Of a DNA stretch of 60,373 nucleotides, positions 22,178 through 32,760 are shown one piece after another. Under the pieces are notes generated by a model. It made no database searches and was not told the DNA's origin. It worked only from the letters and a program-made list of their open reading frames with translations. How positions within the stretch are numbered: the stretch's first letter is position 1; every line of letters begins with the position of its first letter. A program made the position numbers and the translations under genes. Source of the stretch: Gamarada debralockiae (Eukaryota > Ascomycota > Leotiomycetes > Helotiales > Hyphodiscaceae); contig NXFV01000859.1 in assembly GCA_002803225.1 (NCBI GenBank), forward strand, positions 1 through 60,373. The letters run 5' to 3'.

Positions 22178-23295
22178 GATTGGAAGTAAGACAAAGCAGA
22201 AGTAAATAAGTATTAAGAAGTGTAGTGTGAGGCGAGGTAGTTGAAAAGGATCAAGGTATTCAATTACTCAATTGAATGGTGTGGAAGAATGAAGGAGGAA
22301 GAAGCCCGATTATGCGGTGTGAGAGCAGGCGCGGATACTTATGAATGAAAGAAGAGGTGTGGATGGGAAAGAAAACAGAAGCTGAGAGGACGGCTCTTTG
22401 GGGATGTACGAGTAAGAGAGCTTCAGGGAAGGCCAACTAGGCCGCTGTCCTGATTGGGTAGGAACCTTGCATCAGTTTTTGGCTCCTCCAATGACATGAC
22501 AGATACTAGACATAGATGTGGGATAGTGTATGGGCTACGGTGGACTGGCGAGTCGAGGTTTTTTGCCTCAGGTTGTCGAGATTCTGGGAGGCGGGAGACG
22601 CCCCGACACTTCGACAGCGGGGAAGACAAGGAACGCTTGAATCAAGAACGGAAAACAAAGCTGACGAATCAAGGGCTGCTTGCATGGCGACCCACATGAC
22701 ACTTTTATCCTTAAGATCAAGGCATTAAGTGGAGTGCGTGACCTGTCCGATTTAGTTTAGCCTGAACTTTGCCCATCCCGTGGAACCCCAAAAGCCGATG
22801 CTTGAAAGGCTCAGGGCTTTTGAGGGATTTCGCAAGGTGTCTGGGAAAAGAGCGCACTGAGAAGCCTACCCAGCCACAGAGATTTTTTCGGACTTGCAAA
22901 GAGCACGGCGGGAAAGTCCCTCCGTGTTAAAACTTTTAGGCCCACTTTCCAGCCACCTCATCGGCGGGAGTGAGAGGCTATCACGTGGTCTGTCTTCTCT
23001 GGGTAGAGCACGTGCTGTCTCAAGAAAGGTTCAATTTTGGCTGAACCCAAATTTGATTGGAATGGCTCACTGCAGAAGACAACATTCAGCAAGTGACGTG
23101 AAACCAGAAAAGACTGTCACTTTTGGAAAGTAGGTTGCCAGTTTAAGACGTTGGCCTCAGGCGGGAAGCCTTACGTCGGGGGCTGGCATGCGTTGATGCC
23201 GCCACGCAATTACGACGATGCTGATCAGAATTGAAGCCGACAACTTCCCGCTGTCACTTTGACAGTTACACAATAAAATCAGTTTGACTACAATC
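22178..23295. promoter_or_regulatory. Long divergent intergenic region
   Basis: This 1118-bp stretch separates the start of the unknown protein gene (minus) from the calponin-type gene (plus), so both promoters lie here. Short frames lack coding features. No specific binding site can be assigned. Confidence 0.4.
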
Positions 23296-25422
23296 ATGGC
23301 TTCAGTTACTTCTCTCGACAAAGATATGCGCAAATTGCGATTGGACAGATACACTCCTCAAGCCGCGAATGAAGTCCGATCATTCATTGAAGAATCCCTT
23401 GGAGAGCGCCTGCCTGGTGGAGACCTCTTGGACGCACTCAAGGATGGAGTTGCACTTTGCAAGTATGAATACGACTTATGCGACTGCAGTTGTACAATTT
23501 ACTGACCATAAATTGTTTACAGACTCGTCAACCTCGCGGCACCAAATCCAGTCAGATTCAAAGCAAAGGCCGTTATGCCATTCGTACAAATGGAGAACAT
23601 CTCATTATTCCTCGAAGCGTGCAAAAGCCCTCCCATAGACCTTCAATCCCACGATATGTTCCTCACAGTCGACCTCTACGAGTCCAAGGATCCGGCGCAG
23701 GTCTTACAATGCCTTGGCGCATTTAGCAGAGCGGCGAATAGATTACAACCTTCAAGATTTCCGAATCCCATCGGTGGAAAGCGCAGCGGTATGATGAGCC
23801 CTCAAAGCACAGGCGCAGGCGCACCTACAGTGGGAGGAGGAAGCTACGGAAATCGAGGTCGAGGAGTCTCTAATGCGAGCAACAACTCCTCCGCGTACAA
23901 CCCAAATGCACGACCTGCCAGCTCATTAACTCCGACAAGAACCGGCGATTCGAATAGTGGAAGATGGAGTCCGACGAAGACTAGCAGCGGACCGACTTCT
24001 CCAGGCACTGTTAGTAGTTGGAGTAAGAAGTCTGACGAGGGTGCTACGTCTCCGGCTTGGAATATCGCACAGTATGGATATATGGGGGGTGCAAGTCAAG
24101 GCAATCTAGGAGTCTCGTTTGGAGGTCGTCGTCAAATCACAAGTGCTGGTCCACATGTTCCGAATATGGCCGAGAAAGAGAAGAAACGAAAGGAGAAGGC
24201 TGCAGAAGAGGAACGATTGAGGATAGAGGCAGAAGATGCGGAGCGTAGGAGACGTGAGGAGCAAGAAGCGGAGGAAGAGAGAGCGCGTATCGAAGAGGAG
24301 CAAAGATGGGCCGAAGAGACGAGAAAATTGAGAGAAGCCGAGAGGCAGAAAGCTGAAGAAGAGAAGCGGAAATGGGAGGAAGAGGAGCGTAGGTGGAAGA
24401 TAGAGGAAGAGAGACGGCAGAAGGAAGAGCGAGACGCCGAGGCCAAATTGCAGGCTGAGCGCACGAGAGCCCGAGGAACCAGCGATGCACGCCTCAGAGG
24501 CCAATTCTTGAGTCAATACCAAGCAGAGAATGGGGTATCAAGAGGCAATAGCGATAGCTCAGAAAGCAGACGAATCAAAGAGCTAGAACGGGAGCTGGAA
24601 TTAGCACGCGAACGAGAACGCCAGTACGAAAGAGAGAGACAGGCGAAGTTGAACCAACGCAGTCGACAAGTCATGGAGGATCACGATTTAACAATGCGGA
24701 TGAAGGAAGAAAATGCTAAAGCACGCCCTCGATCACGAAGTCGACCACGATTACCATCCCGCAAGAACAGTGACGAAGTATGGCGAGAGGATGAGCGAGA
24801 TTACTTACGCCAGCAATGGAATGCACAACACCAGAATGATGAACCGAGCGCGCCCCCCCTTGCGAAAACCCCCCGACCTCTACCAGACCCTGCGCCTGCA
24901 GCCCGGGTGAAGACCAATCATACAGGCTCACGACCTCTTCCTGACCCCGCGACATACTCAACCCCAAATCCAGCTCCAGCGCAGACATTTTCACTGGGCC
25001 AAAACCGCACAGATCGTTACTTATCCTCCAATCCTGCTCCACAAAAGACTCAACCAAAGACCACCTATTCAAACGAGATCGGCGGCTTCGATAGTGCTGC
25101 TGAACGAGACGCCGAAGATAGACGACGTGTACAATCACAGCAGAAGACCAAAGCTGGAGGCTGGGCCTCGAAGTCATTACTCGAGAGAGAGATGGAGATG
25201 GAGAGACAGCGTCAGCAAGAATGGGAAGAGAGTCAAAAAGAAGTCAAGAGCAAGGTCCCGACGGGTGAGGGCGTAGATGGCATTGGTGGTGGAATTGGCG
25301 GAAAATGGGATGTCAATCAATGGACTGGCTACACTGGAGGGGACTCGCAAAATCGAGGCACTCAAGGCATTGGCAGTGGGCGGAGACAGATTGTTGGACC
25401 TAGACCACCACCTGGAAGATAG
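23296..25422 (+). CDS. Calponin-homology, calponin-repeat actin-binding protein
   Basis: Two exons, 23296-23462 and 23523-25422, with an intron of 60 bp (donor GTATGA, acceptor TTTACAG), give 688 residues. The calponin-homology domain begins at MRKLRLDRYTPQAANEV, crosses the intron at GVALCK/LVNLAAPNP and continues to QVLQCLGAFSRAAN (about residues 12-130). A single calponin repeat follows at about 260 (MGGASQGNLGVSFGGRRQI). Yeast Scp1/transgelin has this same pair of modules, but this protein adds a long Glu/Lys/Arg-rich coiled coil and a Pro/Gly-rich C terminus, making it about three times longer. It should bind or bundle F-actin at cortical patches. The long tail suggests scaffolding; this is inference. 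Confidence 0.88.
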
Positions 25423-26280
25423 GCTGGCTTGCAGGCTGTGGGATCGTTTTGGCATATTGGGACTGGGACTGGAGCTGGGAAAATAAATGGTAGAATGAGC
25501 CATAATTATGAAGAAATGAAACTTGTTGAGCTACTTTCCCGTCACTGGTGCAAACGATGCTGGCTAGCATTTTGGAATTTGCGAACGGTGTGTAGCTTTT
25601 CTTTTTCTTTGAGAATAGAATTGTAGGCACAAGTCAATCGTCAAGCTTTTGAAGCTAGAGATCGAGTTTGGCAAGTGCTTGTAACGGAACTCAGGCTCCA
25701 AACAGAGGGGAAGAAGAACACTGCCCATCAGATAGCTGGCTGGTAAGACAACTACCGCGTATTACTTGGATATAAGATTTCAATTGTCCAGCCAGCTTCA
25801 GTGTCAAGAAAGGGTTCATCGAAGAGAGATCCATTCTTGATATCTTCCAAGTCAAATTGCTTAATCAGAATGAGCTAGTGTTGCTATTGTTTTGCACGGA
25901 CGAGGTTCTTCATATTTTTCATCGGGCAAGTGGATTGAGGGATTGATATCTTGCACCCAATTCGTCTTGTTCTGCCGCCCACTTCAAATAGTCATCCACT
26001 TTCCATCATACCTTCTGACGTATCACATTTGATCCTGGCAAGTCAGCCTCATTGCATCGCACCTTTGCCGTTCAGCTCAGCCACATGAAAGTGCACTTTT
26101 GGTGTCGGCACGGGATCAACACTCCAACTAGAAAAAAATTGCACCGGCGTCGAGAAATGATAAAGTTGCCTGTTGCACCAGTCTCAAGGTCAAGAAGTAT
26201 GATCAGCACCGATAAGCCGTCGTCGCTCCGTCCTCCAGAACCTCGAGCCTTCCAATATAGGCTAGGCAACAGTTGAACAA
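25423..26280. other. Intergenic, no gene seen
   Basis: The 3' flank of the calponin-type gene and then AT-leaning sequence without coding features. It marks the start of the region of broken genes. Confidence 0.4.
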
Positions 26281-26727
26281 ATGACGATGAATTGGAAAGA
26301 TGTACGCCCTGAGATCAAGCGCCTGTATCTGACCCAAAACAAGCCTCTTGAAGAAATCCCGGAGGCTTATGAAGGACGGACACGGATTTAATGCCTCGTG
26401 AGTTTGTTTCCACAGACAACACTGGGACCCCGGGTCACGATAGACTGATGTTGCACGTGATCATAGTCTTCGAGCCTACAAAACAAAGTCGAGGAATGGG
26501 GCTGGAAGAAATACAAAAAGCCGTCTTACCCAGGTCCCGCAGTAGGTCTGCGAGGATTGTCTGGAGTTGCAAATTCTGCCTCGCCTTCTCTTGCGGTCGA
26601 CAGAACTCGACTAAAAGAGCTGGGAAAAGTCTTGAAGCATCAGAAAGCCCTTGTTCGGAAAGAATAGGACTCGTTGTCTTTCCTTCGCGAATCTGCCAGT
26701 CGAGATCGATCCGATGATGCGAATGTT
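26281..26727 (+). pseudogene. Clr5-domain protein relic
   Basis: Starting at ATG 26281, MTMNWKDVRPEIKRLYLTQ with NKPLEEIPEA matches the start of the Clr5 domain. The frame then runs into a stop, but shifting by one base near 26371 gives MKDGHGFNAS, which is the expected continuation. A GTGAGT donor follows at 26398, and LQNKVEEWGWKKYKK resumes near 26475, again as in Clr5. That exon reads on to a TAG at 26665 and, past it, in the same frame to a TGA at 26725. Clr5 proteins are fungal, often found with TPR or other regulatory parts. One indel and one stop suggest decay; sequencing error is possible. Confidence 0.6.
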
Positions 26728-26787
26728 GAGCGAATAGCCAGATGAGATGAAAACCTGTGAGCCGAACTCATCCCTTTCGAAAAGACT

Positions 26788-27228
26788 ATCAAATCCTTAG
26801 AGAGCATTCTTACATCGGTCGCGATGCAAGCTAACCCACCAACTAGATTCGCGTCTTGTTGGAATCAACAGCCTATGATGCTGGAAGATGCTTATGGAAC
26901 ATACATCGCCATTCCCTTGGATGTAGTGGTGTCGTGGCAGGTGAGTGGTCCCCCGAAATATCTTCGTTCGCACTAACATCAAAAGATCTTCGACGGCATT
27001 CTGCAATCTCACTTTCGCATTTCTTCCCGGCATAAAGAAGGTTGCAAAGCGAGAGTATGGCATTGAAGACAGTGCAACGGTCAGGAAATTCGAGAGAGAT
27101 TGCTCGTGGACTTCGGTTTGTAAGGCTGGTCTGAAGATTGATATGAGCATGATAAAAGCAAGACCAGTGTGGTCTGTCCGAAGTGTTATACGATATCAAA
27201 TGAACGAAAAGGGGTGATGGTCGAATAG
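26788..27228 (+). pseudogene. Fungal ubiquitin-like domain protein relic
   Basis: Frame one reads RFASCWNQQPMMLEDAYG then IAIPLDVVVSWQ, and a consensus intron (26941-26985; GTGAGT, CACTAAC, AAAG) joins it to IFDGILQSHFRISSRHK. A shift near 27045 leads to YGIEDSATVRKFERDCSW and CKAGLKIDMSMI. A further shift near 27160 leads to VVCPKCYTISNERK, the first half of a zinc ribbon. This order (ubiquitin-like fold, then CPxC ribbon) matches a family of fungal proteins whose upstream parts resemble STAND/NLR adaptors. Two indels and the absence of the second CxxC half indicate a broken gene. Confidence 0.55.
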
Positions 27229-27591
27229 TGAGTATTACATTCCCTCCAAAATTGCCTCCTGGATATTGTTTTGCTAATTCACGAGCGGCAAGAAACCCGG
27301 CTGTGGAATACTGTTCCGTACAGAGGAGGAGGAAGACCGACACGTCACTGCGTCACGAGTAAGACGCAGTCAACCCAAATCCCTTATCAGCATTACTTCG
27401 CCGCCTCTGCTTTCATCCACTCCTTGCCGGGAGGAAGAGGAAGACAACCCTGTGTTGTTCATGCCTGTCATTATGCGCATTGCGAAAACGGGTTTAATGA
27501 TTGCCGACGAAAACGATAGGCTGCATCTCGACGAGGCTTTTTCGAACATGTTTCCTCAGCAGATACTAGCGGGGGACTACACAGATCTTTT

Positions 27592-28319
27592 ATGGCCCAC
27601 AATTTGGGATCAATGGACCAAATGTGGCCTCAATCTGCTCCTGTTACCATGGACCCTCTCCAGACTGAGAATGCCCCGCCAATTTGGAACTCCTACGATA
27701 TGATGGAAGTCCCCCCCCCCCCCCCAACCACAAAGTTGGCTCCAAAACTCAAGCACAATAACTACAGCAAGAACAGGAGCAGCAACATTCTGTTCTACAG
27801 CAGATGCTAGAGGTGGTCAAGAGCATGCCCGTGGAATCGAGAAGCATATTCACGCCCATGGACGAGAGCTGATCTATTCTATCGCAACACTGGGCGTCCT
27901 CAAAACCTGCTTTGAGCGCCAACCCCAATTTCCCAACAATTTCTTTCTCGCCACTTCCGACTTTCCAACCGAATTCAGTATTTACTGATCCTACAAGCCT
28001 GTCGTCAGGCGAGGAATATTACTACGATGAAGCAGGTGATGGTGGCTACTTCGATGGCCTTTCCGATTCGGATTCTCTGCCTTTCTCGGTGCCACTGCAT
28101 TACTCCCCGCTCATAGACACGTCGCAAATCCACCAGTGGGAAGGCCCCGGCGACGGCCAGCAATACATATATCCTCAAGTGGATACTCAGCAGTCGAATC
28201 AGCAAAATTCGGACATTACTCACAATACAGCTACGGGACCGGAGAGCCTGGGTCTTGATTTTCTTCTCGATAGCTCTCAACCGACAAGCACAACACTCAA
28301 TGTCGTGCATGAGACTTGA
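27592..28319 (+). pseudogene. Coding-like fragments, Gln/Pro/Ser-rich
   Basis: Open frames at 27592-27810 and 27912-28319 read as low-complexity regulator-like sequence: PPIWNSYDMMEVPPPPP, then QQEQEQQHSVLQQMLEVV in another frame, then FPTISFSPLPTFQPNS and acidic, Tyr/Asp-rich text. A stop at about 27870 lies inside the longer path. A 15-C run at 27711 sits exactly where the frame changes. It could be the activation region of a decayed transcription factor, possibly unrelated to the bHLH relic downstream. The family is not recognised. Confidence 0.35.
27711..27725. repeat. Run of 15 C
   Basis: A pure poly-C tract inside coding-like DNA, reading as poly-Pro in one frame. Such runs slip easily, both in cells and in sequencing, so the local frame is unreliable. 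Confidence 0.9.
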
Positions 28320-29160
28320 AAGCTATTCATTTCCCGGCAAACAGCCATTGAGAGCATTTCAGCCGCTTGACTTTCTAATAACTGGAAGTCGAACTCATGG
28401 CCTAAACTTGCAGAATTGAGTGATATACAATGGGAGTATGTCAATTACATAGCTGGGGAGGCGGAAAGAAAAGATATGCATTCATCAGAATGCTAGAGTG
28501 AGGGCTAATCTAGTTGCTAGTGGCAACTTCACAGAATTTGTGCAAGATGGCTGGATATGAGACGGTCTACTGGGCAACTCTCTCTTGCCATATACGATTG
28601 AAGAAGCTCCTCTAACCTCATAAGGAGCCTTTGGCAACCTCAAGCAGGACTGGCAACGTACACAGGGAATTCTGCCTCTCTATCTACTACTACTATATCT
28701 CTACCAACTCTCGCCACTATCTTCCGGCAAATATAGTTTGCTATGAAAAGTCTCATGGTTATTAGCTCAAACCAGACGCAAGGGGCGCCTATAAGGGATC
28801 CAGGTATCACTATATCACTGTTCTAGACATGATTCGCTAAACAATTGGCGAAGACTTTATCCTTCAATAAAGTTTTCAAGATAGATAGCTTCCTTGCTAT
28901 TTTATAGGTATTCTTCTCCTTTTATTACAGCCATTTAGCTTTTATACTGGCATTATGGGATATAACGAACCATCCAAATACTTTCGCTACTGCTTAATTA
29001 AGCCCAAATATAGAGTCATAATTTTAAATCATATTATACACGAAGTCTTGGAGTACATAGGTTTCAATCCCCGATCCCGTCCTGTTCCATTCTATTCCCA
29101 ACCCTTTCACAGGCCTCTGCCAGTCCAAGTGAATACAGTTCTTTTTGATCACGACATCGC
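28320..29160. other. Intergenic, AT-rich
   Basis: CT- and TA-rich text with words such as CTACTACTACTATATC near 28690, resembling old LTR flanks. An open frame at 28955-29248 runs through the last part and into the next entry, without recognisable motifs. Confidence 0.35.
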
Positions 29161-29480
29161 AATTACAAATGAGTCTGCTCTACAGTGTCTGATCGAATGC
29201 TCATTCTCGAATCAGGAGCAGTCGGTGTTTACACGGCGAAGCGGCTGATCCAACAGGGTGTTGTAGTCAAGCCTGACATTCTGCATTCTCTGATCGGAAC
29301 GAACTTTTTGGGCGAGATTGATTGAGAATGCAAATATAGAGGCTCCATACCTTCAACTTTATCCACGCGCGAAGAGATAGCCTTGATCTGCAGCCTGAGG
29401 TCGAATTCTCGAAAGGCGGCGGAGTTTACTAGATTTCTTCTAGAAGCTAGTGCTGGAACAAACTTCCGAGAGTCAGACTT
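29161..29480 (+). pseudogene. Ankyrin-like repeat fragments
   Basis: Pieces in different plus-strand frames resemble ankyrin repeats. One frame has LILESGAVGVYTAKRLIQQG followed by VVVKPDILHSLI, another has IALICSLRSNSRKAAEFTRF followed by LLEASAGTN. Stops and shifts separate them. This would fit the ankyrin tail of a large fungal repeat protein, now decayed. The match is by pattern only and is weak. Confidence 0.35.
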
Positions 29481-29612
29481 CAAGACAAACCGGTATCGAG
29501 GATCAAGATGGAGCCAAAGAGATTATATACAGCCCCAAAATGCCCCTAGGTCAAGCTGCTCCACCTCTACAACTAATAGCACTAGCAAAATCCGCCCACG
29601 CACCCGCAACCT

Positions 29613-30344
29613 TCAAATACCCCGCCGCCTGCGCTGCCGTGCCCCCACCACTTCTCGCTGCCCCGCCACCCTCAATCTTATCCCCACAAACGTATTCCCC
29701 TCCGTAATCTTCTCCTTCAAATCTTCAATCTCAGCCACCGAGCTCAAGAGGAAGAAGTCCATCTCATCCTTCCCCATCTGCTTCCGAAACTCTATCTGCC
29801 CTTTCGTCCATTTGCTGTCCATGTTTATGGCCACACAGACGTCTTCATCCGAGTAATTGATTGCGTCCATGATGGTGTAGTTGCAGCGTTGCTTGGGAGG
29901 ATTGAATACGGATATCTCCTAGTAGAGTTTATTGCCCCTGAAACTCCCGAACTAAGAGGGTGGCTCCAAGGTATCTTTATATGTAATGCTGGTGTTTGTG
30001 GCATGTTAGGACAAAGACAGCTTGTGCTCGGAGTTGAAGCTTACGATCCCTATACGTTTCCCGGTTTGGACGTGCGTGATGGTTAATGTGGAGAAATAGT
30101 CGATTTGGAAGAGTGGCTTAGAGTCGATTGCTTGGCTGAGGAGTACGGCTGCTGGTGCTGGTTGCGAGTAATTTAGGATCACGGTTTGTGCGGCGTTCTG
30201 TGGGGAGGGTGTGCGTATGTGGCTGGTTTGGGAGGGCGAGCATCCGCTGTGTGAGGTGGCTCTGAGTCTGCGTCGCATTCCCATCTTGGTGAGCTGTACA
30301 GTATGAGTGAGAGGATTGTGAATCAGAGAACGGATGCTTGTCAT
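29613..30344 (-). CDS. Conserved-looking hypothetical protein, two exons
   Basis: Exon 1 (30344-30045) starts with an ATG, and exon 2 (29918-29613) ends the frame. The intron between them (30044-29919, 126 bp, donor GTAAGC, acceptor CTACTAG) keeps phase 0. The 201-residue product has a basic, Ser/Thr-rich start, then LFQIDYFSTLTITHVQTG leading across the splice into VFNPPKQRCNYTIMDAIN and YSDEDVCVAINMDSKWTKGQ. It ends with an acidic helix and GNTFVGIRLRVAG. The splice brings two clearly coding blocks together, which supports the model. I do not know the family. The last ten residues are Arg-rich and a shift there opens another Ala/Gly-rich end, so the true C terminus is uncertain. Confidence 0.5.
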
Positions 30345-30740
30345 GAATGTATATAATTATCTAGCACCAATGGTCCTCTCAAATAAGCGGAGTTTCTACA
30401 GATCTCACCCCTGGATGCTCCAGATACATTCCTCGCATGTCTGTCAGGATCAACAGTGCCTTGATCGATACCTGGGTATGTACTGTTAATCGATGACGCC
30501 TCTTGCATCATACCCTTGAACGATCCCGCAGGCTATCCAGATATTTCTATGAAACTTACTCAAAACTAGGCCTCGGGGCTGGCCTGGTTCGATGTCCATG
30601 TGGTTCGTAATAAACATTTATGTTGCCTGTTGCCTGAGATTGCGGAGAAGACGATGAAGATAGAATATGCTGACATATCTTTGGTGTAGAGATCCAGTTC
30701 CGGGAGTACAGCGAGCTGTCGAGTTAGTCGCAGGCCCCCC
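30345..30740. other. Intergenic, no gene seen
   Basis: This 396-bp gap lies between divergent genes: the two-exon hypothetical gene on the minus strand and the bHLH relic on the plus strand. No specific signals are evident. Confidence 0.35.
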
Positions 30741-31813
30741 ATGCAGCGGCTGGACTCGAAAGAAGAAGACGGCTATCTTCTGGATGAATATGAACCATGC
30801 CCAATACTGTCAGGAGAGCTAGTACTACCACGCGACAGACCAAGCCAAATGTTGGGTTCAAAACGAAAATGCGAGACTATCGATGGGGTGCCTTCCATCT
30901 TTGAGAACTCACTTGTCGGATCTGTTCTTTGATTTAGGACCTGCCGTTTGTTCTGCGACGTCGAATGAGCAGGTTGAAAAATGTCCACACAAAGTTGCAG
31001 TCATCGATTGCAGTTTCGATACGATCGATCTAAATACCGATCAATATCAGCTTCCTGGCATGGTACAGAACGCTAAACCATTCAGTGTCTCCACCTCAAG
31101 CAAAGAAGTTGAACAGGAAAGGTCGTTTGGCCAATCTAGTGCGGGGAACGCTAGAAATGACTCGAAGAGAAATTGTCCACCAGCTTCAGTATGACCATGG
31201 TCAAGGTTACCCCGAGGTGCTAACGTTTTACAGGGGCATAACGGCTAGTCCTCTTTACTCAGAAGACCACAAGATAACCCGCTAACATAAACCCTACAGA
31301 TATCTCCCAATCGCGGCATTAACTTCTAGAATCAAACTCCAATTATCAACGAATAATCGAAAGCAGCCTGTCAGACTTCGATATCTCCCACCAGGACCAT
31401 TGCTGGGAATTGTCCAGAATAAGCGTGTTCGTCATAGGATTGCCGAACGAGGCCGAAGAGACCGCATGAGAAAAGGGCTACAAGATTTGGAGGAGTTGCT
31501 AGAGCCAGCCTACCTTGCTAAAACAAAAGGTGGAAGTGCTTGATCTGGCAAGAATCCCAATGGTGTGGAAGACATGCATAGCTTTACACAATGCAGTAGT
31601 GCTGTTCGCCAGGCTCGCACTGATAAGAGTACAATTGTTGAGGCAGCAGGATATATCGATGATTTATATAAGGAGCTCACGGAAACGAAATATAGATTGA
31701 AAGAGGAGCACGAGGCTAAGATAATCCTAGAGGAAAGGTGGGATGCCTTAAAGAGAATCATGAGGCACCGCCGAATACACTACAGCGATTCTGGAATTGA
31801 TCGTGCAGCTTGA
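30741..31813 (+). pseudogene. bHLH transcription factor with in-frame stop
   Basis: The basic region and helix 1 are clear: KRVRHRIAERGRRDRMRKGL then QDLEELL (about 31424-31510), with the H-x3-E-x3-R pattern that reads E-box DNA. The same frame meets a TGA at 31541, and directly beyond it in the same frame reads TDKSTIVEAAGYIDDLYKEL, a good helix 2, and then a Glu/Lys coiled coil to a TGA at 31811. So the stop sits in the loop. No intron with matching phase removes it. Upstream pieces (30741-31194) lie in two other frames and include KRKCETIDG and a Ser/Glu-rich stretch. A likely intron at about 31190-31232 (GTATGA, GCTAAC, TTTTACAG) precedes the bHLH exon. Decay is likely; a loop interrupted by an unseen intron is the alternative. 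Confidence 0.6.
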
Positions 31814-31971
31814 TGAGAGAGGGAGTGGCCTGCGGAGGCCCAGATTGCCGAGAGGGCATTCCCAGCCAGACGAATTCAAAAGAGACATCTCATTAGAAAC
31901 CAGATGGGTTGCAAGATGTACATTAACTTTGCAACGAAATGTCTTTAACTGAGATTGCTACGTGTCACAGT

Positions 31972-32760
31972 CTATCTATGATATAACGCATTTCCAACGT
32001 CCCAACCCTTCTCCCTAACGCAGAACCAACTAACCGTCTTACTACTCTGCTCCGCGCGTGCCTCATTTTGATCGACATTCGCATACAGACTCCATCCATA
32101 TCTCTCTAACGTCTCCACCATTTTCAACACCAATAATCTCGTAACCATCCTCTCCTCACCTGAGGCCCTCCACGAAGCTCCTTGAATAATAAACTCCCAC
32201 GTATTCCTGCTCTTATCCTTCCAGCTTTCTCCTTGTAATAGCATCGTCCCCTTCAACATCGTACGAAATGCGCCAACCAGCTGCGGATTCGCACCAATTA
32301 AGTACAATCTATTAGTCTGATTGAAGGATATCGCAATCCATTCGCTCTCTGGTGGTGGTATTTCCTGCTTCCGGAATATCAACGTATCTCTATCGTGTTC
32401 CTTCTTACTAACATCTGTGCTAGCTTGTAATATCCACCCTACGGAAAATAGGTATGCGAAGATAGAGCGCATCATGATTTGTGCGGGGATAGCGTCGCTA
32501 CCTTGCCGTCTCCATGGGTTGCCGTTCAGCTTGAATTCGTGAGAAAAAGAATACTTTTTCTCGGCCTGAATGCCCAGGTCCCAGGAAGTCTGAACCACGG
32601 AGTGCAGAGCGACGATATCTTCTTGGGGGAATTGGAGGAAGCGGATGCGGTCGACTCCGTGGAGGGACATAGATGCAAAGGATGCACGGAAGCGGGGCTC
32701 GGCTGGTATAATGGATTTAGACGTGTTTTCCTCGGGTTTCTTGGAGGAAGGAGAATCCAT
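31972..32760 (-). CDS. Conserved fungal protein with duplicated domain
   Basis: The 262-residue product starts at ATG 32760 and has no intron. After a Ser/Lys-rich start it reads MSLHGVDRIRFLQFPQEDI, then two copies of one fold. Copy one has HEFKLNGNPWRRQGSDAIPA and MMRSIFAYLFSVGWILQAST, and copy two has WEFIIQGASWRASGEERM and LLVLKMVETLERYGWSLYAN. Each copy ends in an aromatic/Cys-rich strand (DTLIFRKQ; SWFCVREKGW). I recognise this as a widely kept Pezizomycotina protein of unknown function. The intact frame contrasts with the broken genes on both sides, which suggests selection keeps it. Confidence 0.75.
   Translation of the reverse strand: MDSPSSKKPEENTSKSIIPAEPRFRASFASMSLHGVDRIRFLQFPQEDIVALHSVVQTSWDLGIQAEKKYSFSHEFKLNGNPWRRQGSDAIPAQIMMRSIFAYLFSVGWILQASTDVSKKEHDRDTLIFRKQEIPPPESEWIAISFNQTNRLYLIGANPQLVGAFRTMLKGTMLLQGESWKDKSRNTWEFIIQGASWRASGEERMVTRLLVLKMVETLERYGWSLYANVDQNEARAEQSSKTVSWFCVREKGWDVGNALYHR

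Noticed and set aside
24106..24522. Three overlapping minus-strand frames of 110-138 codons
   Set aside because: They are antisense to the Glu/Lys/Arg-rich coiled coil of the calponin-type gene, which always yields long Leu/Ser-rich reverse frames.
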